In this document: positions 16,158 through 24,195 of the stretch, piece after piece
How positions within the stretch are numbered: position 1 is the stretch's first letter
Layout of the letters: each line of letters begins with the position of its first letter
Assembly: GCA_022567135.1 (NCBI GenBank)
Contig: JADFHP010000008.1
Span: 1 to 41,390, forward strand
DNA length: 41,390 nt
Direction: 5' to 3'
Source of the DNA: Chloroflexota bacterium
GTDB lineage: Bacteria > Chloroflexota > Dehalococcoidia > Lucifugimonadales > Lucifugimonadaceae
Notes under the pieces: generated by a model
What the model was told of the DNA's origin: nothing
What the model saw: only the letters and a program-made list of their open reading frames with translations
Databases searched by the model: none
Position numbers and translations under genes: made by a program

Positions 16158-16457
16158 ATGGCCAGGGTCTTCATACCCTTCGCACTGAGGAAGCTCACAG
16201 ACGGTGTGACGGAGGTGCGGGTTTCCGGAGGGACGCTTCGCGAGGTGATCGATAATCTCGAGGAGATGTATCCGGGGACGAAGGAGCGCATCGTGGAGAA
16301 CGATGCGATCAAGTCCGGGCTTGCGGCGGTAGTTGGCGAGCAGCCAACGCGTGAGGGGCTGCGCACGAAGGTGGGAGAGGACATAGAGGTCCATTTCATC
16401 CCCCACATAGCCGGCGGCCGGGCCGTGGCCCGGTGTGGTTCGGGATTGGGGCGTTGA
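16158..16457 (+). CDS. MoaD/ThiS-like ubiquitin-fold sulfur carrier
   Basis: Beta-grasp protein of the MoaD/ThiS/Urm1 group. Such proteins carry sulfur as a C-terminal thiocarboxylate, for molybdopterin, thiamin, cysteine or tRNA thiolation, or are conjugated to other proteins. Seen: MARVFIPFALRKLTDG start, GTLREVIDNLEEMYPG helix, and the end VGEDIEVHFIPHIAGG. The Gly-Gly (86-87) is not terminal: twelve residues follow (RAVARCGSGLGR). Family members normally end at Gly-Gly, so this would need trimming, or the extension comes from a lost stop. It lies 56 bases after the molybdenum subunit, so a molybdopterin role is plausible. A seven-base stem hairpin overlaps the codons right after the Gly-Gly. 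Confidence 0.8.
   Translation: MARVFIPFALRKLTDGVTEVRVSGGTLREVIDNLEEMYPGTKERIVENDAIKSGLAAVVGEQPTREGLRTKVGEDIEVHFIPHIAGGRAVARCGSGLGR
16418..16433 (+). other. Hairpin directly after the Gly-Gly codons
   Basis: CCGGGCC-GT-GGCCCGG is a perfect seven-base inverted repeat with almost no loop. It starts at the end of the Gly-Gly codons of the ubiquitin-like gene and falls in its unusual 12-codon extension. It could be a small inserted palindrome that removed the original stop, or an mRNA structure. Confidence 0.45.
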
Positions 16458-16615
16458 TGGCCGAGACGGGGTGGGTGCCCGCGGGGGATTGGCAACATCG
16501 GGCGAGTCGCAGAGAACGCGATTTTGCATAACCGACACAGTCGCGGCGAGGCAGGCACGGTCCTTCAGTCTGCCTGAGGCGTATCAGGAAGACATTAAGT
16601 TCTGGGGGTTAGACG

Positions 16616-17107
16616 TTAAATCTGGGTAGGGTCGTCTTCTACGGGGGAAAAATATTTGCCGGAGAGCCAGGCGTCGAGGGTTTTCATGACGCTGAAGCCG
16701 GAGTCGCCTTCGTGGAGGGGGCTTGTGGGGAAGCCGCCGAAGAGGGGCGAGGCGGCGTAGGAGTCGAGGAGCATGCGGGCGAAGTTAGCGTCTATGCCGA
16801 CCATCTCGCCGTCGCGGATCTGGACGATGCCGTGTTTGCTGAGCGCCTCGGCGTTTTCGCGGCAGAAGGTGAGGATGGATGCCCAGCGGAGGTAGAAGTC
16901 GTCACCCTGTTCCTGGCCGTACTTTTTGCGGAAGAAGCTGTGCGCCTTCAGCAGCAGGTCGTCGGCGTCGAGGGTGAACATCCGGCCCTTGAGTTCTATT
17001 GGAACGACGTCTGGCCCGGTGTCCGTAGTGGGGCGCGCGCCGGTTTCGTAGAGGCCTTCTGAGATCTGGTGGCCGTCCTCGTCCCACATCTTGTACGTGT
17101 AAACCAT
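16616..17107 (-). CDS. Hypothetical protein
   Basis: I do not recognise the family. The 163-residue protein begins MVYTYKMWDEDG at the ATG 17107; a longer frame to 17182 runs into the MITE-like repeat and is rejected. It is soluble, acidic and without membrane segments or signal peptide. It contains a charged aromatic segment (AHSFFRKKYGQEQGDDFYLRW, as AHSFFRKKYG and GDDFYLRW) and a Gly/Pro-rich loop (SPLFGGFPTSPLHEG). Codon use is like its neighbours, and the gene is clearly kept open. No strong ribosome site precedes it. It lies downstream of the small protein and NHL-repeat genes on the same strand, separated by the repeat. Confidence 0.65.
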   Translation of the reverse strand: MVYTYKMWDEDGHQISEGLYETGARPTTDTGPDVVPIELKGRMFTLDADDLLLKAHSFFRKKYGQEQGDDFYLRWASILTFCRENAEALSKHGIVQIRDGEMVGIDANFARMLLDSYAASPLFGGFPTSPLHEGDSGFSVMKTLDAWLSGKYFSPVEDDPTQI

Positions 17108-17129
17108 TGGGATTCGTCTCTGTTTAGTA

Positions 17130-17210
17130 ACTATCTCAGAACACGTTTGCAGGCGCGGGTGTGAAGGTGGGTTCCTCCCCAACTCTCTCCCATTCGGAGA
17201 GGGGGTTTCA
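17130..17210 (-). mobile_element. MITE-like repeat, shortened copy
   Basis: Begins ACTATCTCAGAA (17130-17141), close to the 12-base terminal repeat of the intact element at 33788-33905. It shares GGCGCGGGTGT (17152-17162) and GGAGAGGGGGTTT (17196-17208) with that element in inverted orientation. About 30 internal bases are missing and the right terminal repeat is eroded; the stop codon of the small gene at 17208 falls at that end. Confidence 0.65.
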
Positions 17211-17465
17211 GAACCGGCCGCGATCGATGCCGCCGCGGTCTTCGCTCTGGCGGGCTGCTCGTTCGGATGATATCTCGGATAGCTTGGCGTATACGGAGTC
17301 GTAGATTTCGTCTTTTGGGATGTGGGGTGCGGCCTGGGCTAGCGCTTCTTCGATCCAGTCGCCCAGGTCATAGTGGATCCGCCTGAGCTCGTCGTCCGTC
17401 ATGAGCGATGGGTCCAAGCTGGCATAGCCTTCCGGCGGCTTTCGCATGGGGGGTGGATTTTGCAT
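17208..17465 (-). CDS. Small hypothetical protein
   Basis: An 85-residue acidic, mostly helical protein beginning MQNPPPMRKPPEGYASLDP, with a central segment DELRRIHYDLGDWIEEALAQ and a charged C-terminus. I do not recognise it. It starts eight bases after the stop of the NHL-repeat gene and is probably co-transcribed with it. A second ATG six codons in is an alternative start. The upstream open frame inside the NHL gene is Arg-rich and is a shadow. Its stop lies at the eroded end of the MITE-like repeat, so its C-terminus may have been altered by that insertion. Confidence 0.55.
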   Translation of the reverse strand: MQNPPPMRKPPEGYASLDPSLMTDDELRRIHYDLGDWIEEALAQAAPHIPKDEIYDSVYAKLSEISSERAARQSEDRGGIDRGRF

Positions 17466-17473
17466 GGCAGTGT

Positions 17474-18457
17474 TCAGGCCACGACCTCGAACTTCTGGAT
17501 GGTGCGGTAGCCGGCCGGGAGGACGCCGCGCCCGGCGTCTCCGGAGACCGTGACTTCTCCGACGTAGATCGAGCCTGCGGAGTCGATGGCGATGCCGTGT
17601 GGGGCGAAGAACGAGCCGGGCGCGAGTATGTCGTCTGTGCCCCAGCGGCCGACTAGTTCGTGGCCGGCGGTCCAGATGGACATGGAAGGCACGCCGGGGT
17701 TGTCGGTCGGCATCGCGAGTGCGAGGCCGGCTTTGTGGCCCAGTTCTGCTACGTAGATGAGGCCGGCGGTGCCAATGTAAACGTCGCAGGGCCGCGAGAC
17801 GTCTGTCCACTCCTCCAGGAAGGTGCCGGACTGGTCGAAGAGTTGCAGTCGGGAGTTTTCCCGGTCACATACGTACAAGGTGCCGGCTGCGTCGATGGCT
17901 ACGGCGTGGCAGAGGTTGAAGTTGCCGGGTCCGGTTCCGGGCTCGCCCCAGCTTTTGATAAGCGCGCCGTCTGCCGAGAAGTGGTGAACACGGGCGTTCA
18001 GATATCCGTCGGAGACAAATATCTCGCCGGCATTGTTCAGGACGGCCTTGGTGGGCTGGTGGAACGGGTCTCCGCCGTGGGTGACGCTTCTGTAGTCGGT
18101 GGTGCTCCCGGTGTCGCCTGGCGTGCCGGGTGTGCCCATCGTCATGAGGAGATCGCCGTCCGCGGTGAACTTGCGGACTGAATGGTCGCCGACGTCTACG
18201 GCGTATACCGAATCGTCAGGACCGATGAAGACGTTGTGCGCGCGGGTGAAGACGCCCTCTCCCCACGTGCCGAGTTGTGCGCCGTCGGGGTCGAATATGG
18301 CCATCGGGTGATCGCCGCGATTGAAGACGAAGACGCGGTCTTTTGAGTCGATTGCGACGCCTGCGACCTCGACCAGATCGAGGCCGCCGGAGAGGTTGGG
18401 CCAGTCAGGGACGTGCCGGAGTCTGATATCGCCTGCGTCGATGAGGGTTTCGGGCAT
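17474..18457 (-). CDS. NHL-repeat beta-propeller protein
   Basis: Six-bladed beta-propeller with NHL repeats, of the peptidyl-alpha-hydroxyglycine alpha-amidating lyase-like group. Seen: repeated blades of the form x-x-V-AIDSKDRVFVFNRGDHPMAIFDPDG, in the segments VAIDSKDRVFVFNRGDHP, VFIGPDDSVYAVDVGDHSV, IFVSDGYLNARVHHFSADG, VAIDAAGTLYVCDRENSRL and IAIDSAGSIYVGEV. There is no signal peptide, so it is likely cytoplasmic. The lyase activity of the eukaryotic homologue is not established for such bacterial proteins; it may be a lactonase or binding scaffold. ATG start at 18457. The small gene at 17208-17465 follows directly. Confidence 0.8.
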   Translation of the reverse strand: MPETLIDAGDIRLRHVPDWPNLSGGLDLVEVAGVAIDSKDRVFVFNRGDHPMAIFDPDGAQLGTWGEGVFTRAHNVFIGPDDSVYAVDVGDHSVRKFTADGDLLMTMGTPGTPGDTGSTTDYRSVTHGGDPFHQPTKAVLNNAGEIFVSDGYLNARVHHFSADGALIKSWGEPGTGPGNFNLCHAVAIDAAGTLYVCDRENSRLQLFDQSGTFLEEWTDVSRPCDVYIGTAGLIYVAELGHKAGLALAMPTDNPGVPSMSIWTAGHELVGRWGTDDILAPGSFFAPHGIAIDSAGSIYVGEVTVSGDAGRGVLPAGYRTIQKFEVVA

Positions 18458-18538
18458 TGGGGATTTCCGCTGTGTGGGTCTGGTGGGTGGGTGCGGGACC
18501 GATTTTACGGCGTTGGGCGGGTTCTGGCCGCGGGAGGA

Positions 18539-18570
18539 TTGGATTCTGGCTCTCGCCAGAATGACGGTGG
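18539..18570. repeat. Intergenic palindromic repeat
   Basis: TGGATTCTGGC-TCTC-GCCAGAATGACGG: a hairpin with ATTCTGGC/GCCAGAAT arms, of the same type as the elements near 975 and 38802. It lies in the gap between the HAD phosphatase and NHL-repeat genes. Confidence 0.6.
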
Positions 18571-18596
18571 GTGGGGGATGGCGATGGCGGGACGCG

Positions 18597-19361
18597 TCAT
18601 CGGGCGGCGGCGATGCGGGCTTCTACGGTTTTTTGGACCAGGTCGGGTTCGTAGACGATCCATTGCTGGTCGAATTGGGTCTGGGCTCGGAGGGGGGCGT
18701 CTGTGAACTGGTTGGCGATTACGACGCATGGCATGTTGGCAGCCACCGCTGATGTTGCGCCGAGTTGGGAGTCTTCGATGACCAGGCATTGCTCCGGTTC
18801 CATCCGGAGGACCTCCGCCGTATGGAGGTAGATCTCCGGGTGGGGCTTGGCGTTGGTGACCTGGTCGCGGCCGACGAGTGCGGCGAGAAGATCGAGTACG
18901 CCGATAGCCTCGAGAACCCGTGTCGCCTCGTCAGTCATGGAGGAGGTTGCGACGGCGACGGTGCGGCCTGCGGCGTGCTGCGAGCGCAGGAGGTCGACGT
19001 TGTGCTGGATTGCGTGTCGGGCGATGTTTTCGGGCCGGCCGTGGGTGCGCTTGTAGTGGTCCACCCGGAGGGTGTGGAGCACTTCCCATGGTCCCCGGCC
19101 GGGGTCCTGCAGGCGATCGGCGATGTCGAATTCCTCGACCATTGCCTCACAGAGGGCGCGATCGGTGTTGCCTACGTATTCGCCGTAGAGGGGCATTACG
19201 CGGGGATCGGGCCGATCTAATTTGAGCAGGTCAGCGATGACGTCTGCGTATGCCCGTGCCTTCAGGCGCTCGGTGTCGGCGAGCGTGCCGTCCATGTCGA
19301 AGATGACGGCCCTGATCGGGCTGCTGTTGGAGGCGTCGTCAGGTACAGGGCTCTGGGTCAA
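18597..19361 (-). CDS. HAD-superfamily phosphatase / phosphoglucomutase-like
   Basis: Haloacid dehalogenase-like hydrolase of the beta-phosphoglucomutase/phosphatase branch, which uses an Asp nucleophile on phosphosugars. Seen: motif I DMDGTLADT (22-30), a helical cap, motif II VATSS, motif III Lys in NAKPHPE and motif IV VIEDSQLG. The length of 254 residues is slightly long. The start is a TTG whose last two bases belong to the TGA stop of the aldolase gene (shared TTGA), so the two are translationally coupled. The substrate is probably a sugar phosphate from the same cluster; phosphatase and mutase cannot be separated by eye. Confidence 0.88.
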   Translation of the reverse strand: MTQSPVPDDASNSSPIRAVIFDMDGTLADTERLKARAYADVIADLLKLDRPDPRVMPLYGEYVGNTDRALCEAMVEEFDIADRLQDPGRGPWEVLHTLRVDHYKRTHGRPENIARHAIQHNVDLLRSQHAAGRTVAVATSSMTDEATRVLEAIGVLDLLAALVGRDQVTNAKPHPEIYLHTAEVLRMEPEQCLVIEDSQLGATSAVAANMPCVVIANQFTDAPLRAQTQFDQQWIVYEPDLVQKTVEARIAAAR

Positions 19362-20284
19362 GAAACGTCTGACGTGGTCAGGGCGTCTATGAACTTCATC
19401 CCGATCGAGCCGACGGTTTCTGCGATCTTCTCGACCGCATCATCGCGGCCGATCTTTTCGGCGTGGTAGTCGCGCAGTACCTGGGAGTAGGCTCCGGGTC
19501 CGATGAGGATGCCGCCGACACCGGGGGTGCGTGCCGCCATCGTGATCATCTTTTCCTGCGCCGCCGTGGTGAGCGATTTGTCCGGATCCTGTCCGACGAT
19601 GAACAGCACTCTCAGGCCGTTTCGATCGTCGAGGTGGGCCTGTGCGGCGAGGGTCTCGGCCATCTTCTTATTGGCCGGGGCGTCGAACGCCCATATGGCG
19701 GGCTCAACACCGGCGTCCTGCAGGTCTCGCAGCGATTCCAGCAGGCCTTCCGGTTCGGTGATGTCGCCGGATTCGGGCGCGTGGGGAGAAGGCATTAGCT
19801 CGAGCAGAAGGGGCGGCCCTTCGGAGCGGCTTACTTCGCTCAGCCGCCGCAGGGTCTGCAGGTGGGACTCTTTCTCCGCGATATCGCCGCCCACCGTGTG
19901 GATGATGCGCGCGCCGGCGAAGCTGGCGCCGAGTTTCTTCAACCGTTCCGTGAAGCCGAGGACATTCTGAAGCTGGAAGGGTCCCGAGCCCGGGCGCTCG
20001 ACGGACGCGATGGTGGGCATGGACATGCCGCGTGCTCTGAGGAGTACGGCCTCGCCCAGCTCGGGCTCAGCCCAGACGGCGGTCTGCGACTTTGGCAGTC
20101 CGGCTTCCACGGCGGCTGCGAGTCCGGCAAATACGATTCCCTTGAGATGTGCGGCGCGCTCGAGGTCGGCGGCGGCCGGGGATTCGCCATCTGCTCCGAC
20201 GAGTTCTTTGACGAAATTGACGCGGTGATCGATGGCGGTGACGAAGAGGAATTCGCTTTGGTCTTGTTGATCTGGACTCGGCAT
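19358..20284 (-). CDS. DUF2090-like TIM-barrel aldolase
   Basis: Resembles the DUF2090 domain found at the C-terminus of IolC proteins and related LacD/tagatose-bisphosphate-type aldolases. Seen: N-terminal FVTAIDHRVNFVKELVG, PKSQTAVWAEPELGEAVL, LLLELMPSP, AIWAFDAP, LRVLFIVGQDP and a phosphate-binding-like VGGILIGPGAY near the end, the strand pattern of a beta/alpha barrel. The length of 308 residues fits a single barrel. AAGGG lies six bases before the ATG. The reaction is inferred only from family: cleavage of a phosphorylated keto-sugar acid or ketose. It is translationally coupled to the HAD phosphatase gene. Confidence 0.7.
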   Translation of the reverse strand: MPSPDQQDQSEFLFVTAIDHRVNFVKELVGADGESPAAADLERAAHLKGIVFAGLAAAVEAGLPKSQTAVWAEPELGEAVLLRARGMSMPTIASVERPGSGPFQLQNVLGFTERLKKLGASFAGARIIHTVGGDIAEKESHLQTLRRLSEVSRSEGPPLLLELMPSPHAPESGDITEPEGLLESLRDLQDAGVEPAIWAFDAPANKKMAETLAAQAHLDDRNGLRVLFIVGQDPDKSLTTAAQEKMITMAARTPGVGGILIGPGAYSQVLRDYHAEKIGRDDAVEKIAETVGSIGMKFIDALTTSDVS

Positions 20285-20499
20285 GAATTACCCTTGATAT
20301 TTGCCCGGAGAGTGGCCAGCTGATTCAGAAGGCGTTGGCGGGCCCGCGTTCTTCACCAGGCATGACCAGCGCGGCGTTCGCTTTTTTCCCATTATTCCCG
20401 GTTTGCCCTTACTTCCCGGCGGAGGCTGCATCGTACGGAGCCGCATGTGGAGGCGGCTGGAGAGTATAGCGGACCCGGTCAAGAGAATACCCACAGGGG

Positions 20500-21618
20500 C
20501 TAGCTCGCCGTGGCCGCCAGGCTGTCGCGTTTCGCCTCGATGTCTGCCATCAGCTCTACGTAGGATGCTGTGAACGACGCCACGCCTGCGGCGATCAGCT
20601 CGTCTGTGACGTCATCGATATTGACGCCTGCGGCGGCGAGCGCGGCCATGTCTCGTTGTGCGGATTCGAGGCCCTCGGTCAGAGTCTGGGCGACTACGCC
20701 GTGGTCGAGGAAGGCGTCGAGGGTGGCGGGCGGCAGTGTGTCTACCGTGTCAGGACCGATGAGGCCGTTGACGTACATGAGCTCGGGGTAGGCCGGATTT
20801 TTGACGCTGGTGCTTGCCCAGAGCGGTCGCTGCACTCTGGCGCCGGAGGCTTTGAGGGCGGCGAATTTTTCAGTACCGAATATCTCCCGGAAATCGGCGT
20901 ATGCAAGCTTGGCGTTTGCGGTGCCCGCTTTGCCTTTGAGGCTGGAATCAGAGGCGTCGCCCAGGCGGGCGTCGATGTTGGAGTCGACGCGCGAGACGAA
21001 GAATGATGCGACGGAGGCGATGCCGGAGAGGTCCGAATTTCCCTTTGCCTTGTAGTCGGCAAGTCCATCTATGTATGCGTTTGCGACGTTTCGGTATGCG
21101 TCCCGGGAGAAGATGAGCGTGACGTTTACGTTGATGCCTTCGCCAATCAGGGTGCGGATGGCGGGAATGCCTTCCGGGGTTGCGGGGACTTTTATGAACA
21201 CGTTGGGCCGGTCCAGGGTCGCGAAGAGCCTGCGGGCCTGTTCGACCGTTGACTGTGTGTCGCCGGCCAGCTGGGGGTCGACTTCGATGCTGACGAAGCC
21301 GTCTGCGCCGCCGAGCCTGTCGTAGGTGGGCCGGAATATGTCGGCCGCGTCAGCTATGTCCTTAGTGGCGAGTCCTTCGAAGGTGGCGTTGGCATCGAGT
21401 CCTTCGGAGGCGAGGCGCTCGAGGTCGTCATCGTAGTCGGAGCCTTGCGCGATGGCGCTCTGGAAGATGGTGGGATTGGAGGTCAGTCCACCCAGGCCCA
21501 GTTCTACGAGTTCCGCCAGTTTGCCGCTTCTAAGGAGGTCACGGTTTATGAAGTCGAGCCAGATGGACTGACCGGCTTCCCGGGCAAGTTGAATGTTGTT
21601 GGGGTTGGAGGCGGTCAT
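20500..21618 (-). CDS. tal: Transaldolase
   Basis: Moves a dihydroxyacetone unit between sugar phosphates in the non-oxidative pentose phosphate pathway. Seen: SIWLDFINRDLL, GLTSNPTIF, the Schiff-base Lys143 in FIKVPATPEG, NVNVTLIFS and RPLWASTSVKNP, all typical of the longer (about 370-residue) bacterial transaldolases. The ATG at 21618 (372 residues) is preferred, since GAGAGA lies about ten bases upstream; an ATG six codons earlier has no ribosome site. It follows rpiB and tkt on the same strand, and a gap of about 215 bases separates it from the downstream aldolase gene. Confidence 0.96.
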   Translation of the reverse strand: MTASNPNNIQLAREAGQSIWLDFINRDLLRSGKLAELVELGLGGLTSNPTIFQSAIAQGSDYDDDLERLASEGLDANATFEGLATKDIADAADIFRPTYDRLGGADGFVSIEVDPQLAGDTQSTVEQARRLFATLDRPNVFIKVPATPEGIPAIRTLIGEGINVNVTLIFSRDAYRNVANAYIDGLADYKAKGNSDLSGIASVASFFVSRVDSNIDARLGDASDSSLKGKAGTANAKLAYADFREIFGTEKFAALKASGARVQRPLWASTSVKNPAYPELMYVNGLIGPDTVDTLPPATLDAFLDHGVVAQTLTEGLESAQRDMAALAAAGVNIDDVTDELIAAGVASFTASYVELMADIEAKRDSLAATAS

Positions 21619-21691
21619 AAAGCGATTATCTCTCATGTGTGATTATGATGCATGGGAGTGAACCGGAGGACAGGCTGGGTGGACTCACAAG

Positions 21692-22144
21692 CTAGCGGTT
21701 GTCTGTTTCGAGTGCGATCACTTTGTCGAGGCGCCGCTTGAAGCGGGGGTGGGGGTCCATCGTTGCGCCAAGGAATGCGGTGGTGGCGGCGCGTGCCGTC
21801 TCGGGTCCGATGACCCTGGCGCCGAGGCAGATTATGTTCATGTTGTCGTGCTCGACGCCCTGCGCGGCGGTGTATGAGTCATGGCATACCGAGGCGCGCG
21901 CGCCGGGAATCTTATTGGCTGCGATTGAGGCGCCGACGCCGCTGCCACAGAGGATGACGCCTTTTGCTGCCTGCCCTCTGCTGACGGCCCGGGCGACGGG
22001 GGCGGCGAGATCGGGATAGTCGTCATCGGGATCGAACTCGTATGCGCCGAGGTCGATGACCTCGTGCCCGAGGCCCTCGATCACCTCGATGATGTCGTCT
22101 TTGAGGGGCAGGCCGGCGTGGTCGGCGCCGACGGCGATTTTCAT
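21692..22144 (-). CDS. rpiB: Ribose-5-phosphate isomerase B
   Basis: RpiB/LacAB-family isomerase interconverting ribose-5-phosphate and ribulose-5-phosphate. Seen: (M)KIAVGADHAGLPLK start, catalytic Cys66 in ILCGSGVGASIAANK and His99, at the same positions as in E. coli RpiB, and the closing NIICLGARVIG. The length of 150 residues is usual. The ATG at 22144 lies eight bases after the transketolase stop. The larger frame upstream is Arg-rich and overlaps tkt, so it is not real. Some family members act on other aldose phosphates, so allose-6-phosphate or galactose-6-phosphate isomerase cannot be ruled out. Confidence 0.95.
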   Translation of the reverse strand: MKIAVGADHAGLPLKDDIIEVIEGLGHEVIDLGAYEFDPDDDYPDLAAPVARAVSRGQAAKGVILCGSGVGASIAANKIPGARASVCHDSYTAAQGVEHDNMNIICLGARVIGPETARAATTAFLGATMDPHPRFKRRLDKVIALETDNR

Positions 22145-22152
22145 TTCTGGCA

Positions 22153-24180
22153 CTACTGTCCTGATTGTTCGAGCAGGGTTTTCGATCTGCTGAGGATATT
22201 GTCTGCTGTGAAGCCGAATTTTTCCATGTTGACCCCGCCGGGTGCGGAGGCGCCGAAGCTGTCCATCGCAATGACATCGCCGTCCAGTCCTACATAGCGC
22301 TCCCATCCGATGCCGGAGCCGGCTTCGACTGCGATTCTGGTGCGGACGGCCGAAGGCAGCAGCTCTTCTCGGTATTCGGGCGGCTGGCTGTCGAAGAGTT
22401 CCCATGATGGCATTGATATGACGCGTACTTTGCGGCCTGCTTCGGCGAGCTTCCGGCCTGCCTCGAGGGTGGGCGCGACTTCCGATCCGGTGGCTATGAG
22501 GATGATCTCGGGTTCGCCTTCGCAATCGAGCACGGCATAGGCGCCCTGGGCGAGTTGCCTGGCGTCGGATGCGTCCAGCGGGGGTGTGCTCTGGCGGGTG
22601 AAGACGAGCACCGTCGGGCCGTCTCGGCGGGCCAGGGCGACCCTCCACGCCTCGATCGTTTCATGGGGGTCGGCCGGCCGGATGACGACGAGTCCGGGCA
22701 TGGCGCGGAGGCTCATTAGATGGGCGACAGGCTGGTGGGTTGGGCCGTCTTCGCCGAGGCCGATGGAGTCGTGGGTGAAGGTGTAGATGACGGGATATCC
22801 GCTGAGTGCGGCGAGCCGTATTGCCGGGCGCATGTAGTCGGCGAAGATCATGAACGTGGCGGTATATGGCGTGAGACCGCCGTGGACGGAGATTCCGTTG
22901 GCGATGGCGCCCATTCCGTGTTCGCGAACGCCGAAAGCGATGTTTGAGCCGGCCTGGTCTTCAGACTGGAAGAGGGAGCGGCCCTTCATGGTGGAGTTGT
23001 TGGAGCCTGCGAGGTCGGCCGAGCCGCCCGTCAGGGACTGGACGACGTCGGCTGCGGCGTTCAGGGCGATGCCGGATGCGACGCGGGTGGCCATGGCGGA
23101 GTCGGCGGTAGCATGGGCGCCATCGAGGGCAGCCTCCCAGCCGTCTGGGAGTTCGCCTGCGAGATCTTTCTCAAGCGCCGCCGCTTCGTCCGGGTAGTCC
23201 GCCCGGTAGGCGGCGAGACGTGTATTCCAGTGTGTATGAGCCTGCCTGCCGCGCTCGATCGCGCCGCGCATGTGGTCGTTTACCTCGTCGGGAATGACGA
23301 AGGGATCGAAGTTCCAGCCGAGGGCTTTGCGGGTGCGCCGCACCTCTTCATCGCCGAGCGGGTCTGAGTGGATGCTGGAGGTTCCGGCGTGGTTCGGGCT
23401 GCCGAATCCGATGGTGGTGTTGAGGATTATCAGGCTCGGCTGGCCGGTCTCCACCCGCGCCGCTTTTATGGCGGTTTCCACGGCGTCCGGGTCGTTGCCG
23501 TCAATCGGTCCATCGACATGCCAGTTGTAGGCGTGGAATCGGTTTGCCACGTTCTCCCGGAACGAGATATCGGTCCTACCGTCGATGGTGATGCCGTTGC
23601 TGTCGTAGAGGAGGATCAGGCGATTGAGGCCCAGTGTTCCGGCCAGCGAAGCAGCTTCCGAAGCGACGCCTTCCTGGAGGTCGCCGTCGGAGCATATGCA
23701 GTAGACGAAGTGATTGACTATCTCGTGTCCGGGCCGGTTATACCGGTTGGCGAGAATCCTCTCTGCGACGGCCATGCCGACGGCGTTTCCCACGCCCTGG
23801 CCGAGGGGGCCGGTTGTGACTTCCACTCCGGGCGTGACGCCGTATTCGGGATGTCCGGGGGTTTTTGAGCCCCATTGCCTGAAGCGCTGCAGTTCGTCGA
23901 GCGGCAGGTCATAGCCGGTCAGGTGAAGCAGGCTGTAGAGGAGCAGCGAGGCGTGGCCTGCGGACAGCACGAACCGGTCGCGGTCCGGCCATGCCGGGTC
24001 TGCGGGGTCGTGCTGAAGAACGCGGTCCCATAGCGCGTATGCGGCGGGGGCGAGTCCCATGGGCGCGCCGGCGTGTCCGGAGCTTGCCAGCTCCACGGCG
24101 TCTACGGCCAGCATTCGGATGGCGTTGATGCAGAGTTGATCCAGTTCGGTTTTTGCGGGCTCAGAAACTCTGGTGGCCAC
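22153..24180 (-). CDS. tkt: Transketolase
   Basis: Thiamin-diphosphate enzyme moving two-carbon units between ketose and aldose phosphates. Seen: [13 protein letters not shown] near residue 33, [16 protein letters not shown], the ThDP motif [14 protein letters not shown], and in the second half [16 protein letters not shown] and [21 protein letters not shown]. The length of 675 residues is normal. The start is a GTG with AGGA about six bases upstream, 15 bases after the FGGY kinase stop. Together with rpiB and tal it supplies most of the non-oxidative pentose phosphate branch; no ribulose-5-phosphate epimerase gene is in the window. Confidence 0.97.
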   Translation of the reverse strand: MATRVSEPAKTELDQLCINAIRMLAVDAVELASSGHAGAPMGLAPAAYALWDRVLQHDPADPAWPDRDRFVLSAGHASLLLYSLLHLTGYDLPLDELQRFRQWGSKTPGHPEYGVTPGVEVTTGPLGQGVGNAVGMAVAERILANRYNRPGHEIVNHFVYCICSDGDLQEGVASEAASLAGTLGLNRLILLYDSNGITIDGRTDISFRENVANRFHAYNWHVDGPIDGNDPDAVETAIKAARVETGQPSLIILNTTIGFGSPNHAGTSSIHSDPLGDEEVRRTRKALGWNFDPFVIPDEVNDHMRGAIERGRQAHTHWNTRLAAYRADYPDEAAALEKDLAGELPDGWEAALDGAHATADSAMATRVASGIALNAAADVVQSLTGGSADLAGSNNSTMKGRSLFQSEDQAGSNIAFGVREHGMGAIANGISVHGGLTPYTATFMIFADYMRPAIRLAALSGYPVIYTFTHDSIGLGEDGPTHQPVAHLMSLRAMPGLVVIRPADPHETIEAWRVALARRDGPTVLVFTRQSTPPLDASDARQLAQGAYAVLDCEGEPEIILIATGSEVAPTLEAGRKLAEAGRKVRVISMPSWELFDSQPPEYREELLPSAVRTRIAVEAGSGIGWERYVGLDGDVIAMDSFGASAPGGVNMEKFGFTADNILSRSKTLLEQSGQ

Positions 24181-24195
24181 GGATGGTCCTATCGG

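Noticed and set aside
16435-16629. 64-residue open frame after the ubiquitin-like gene
   Set aside because: Low-complexity Gly/Arg start, overlaps the upstream gene and converges into another; no support.
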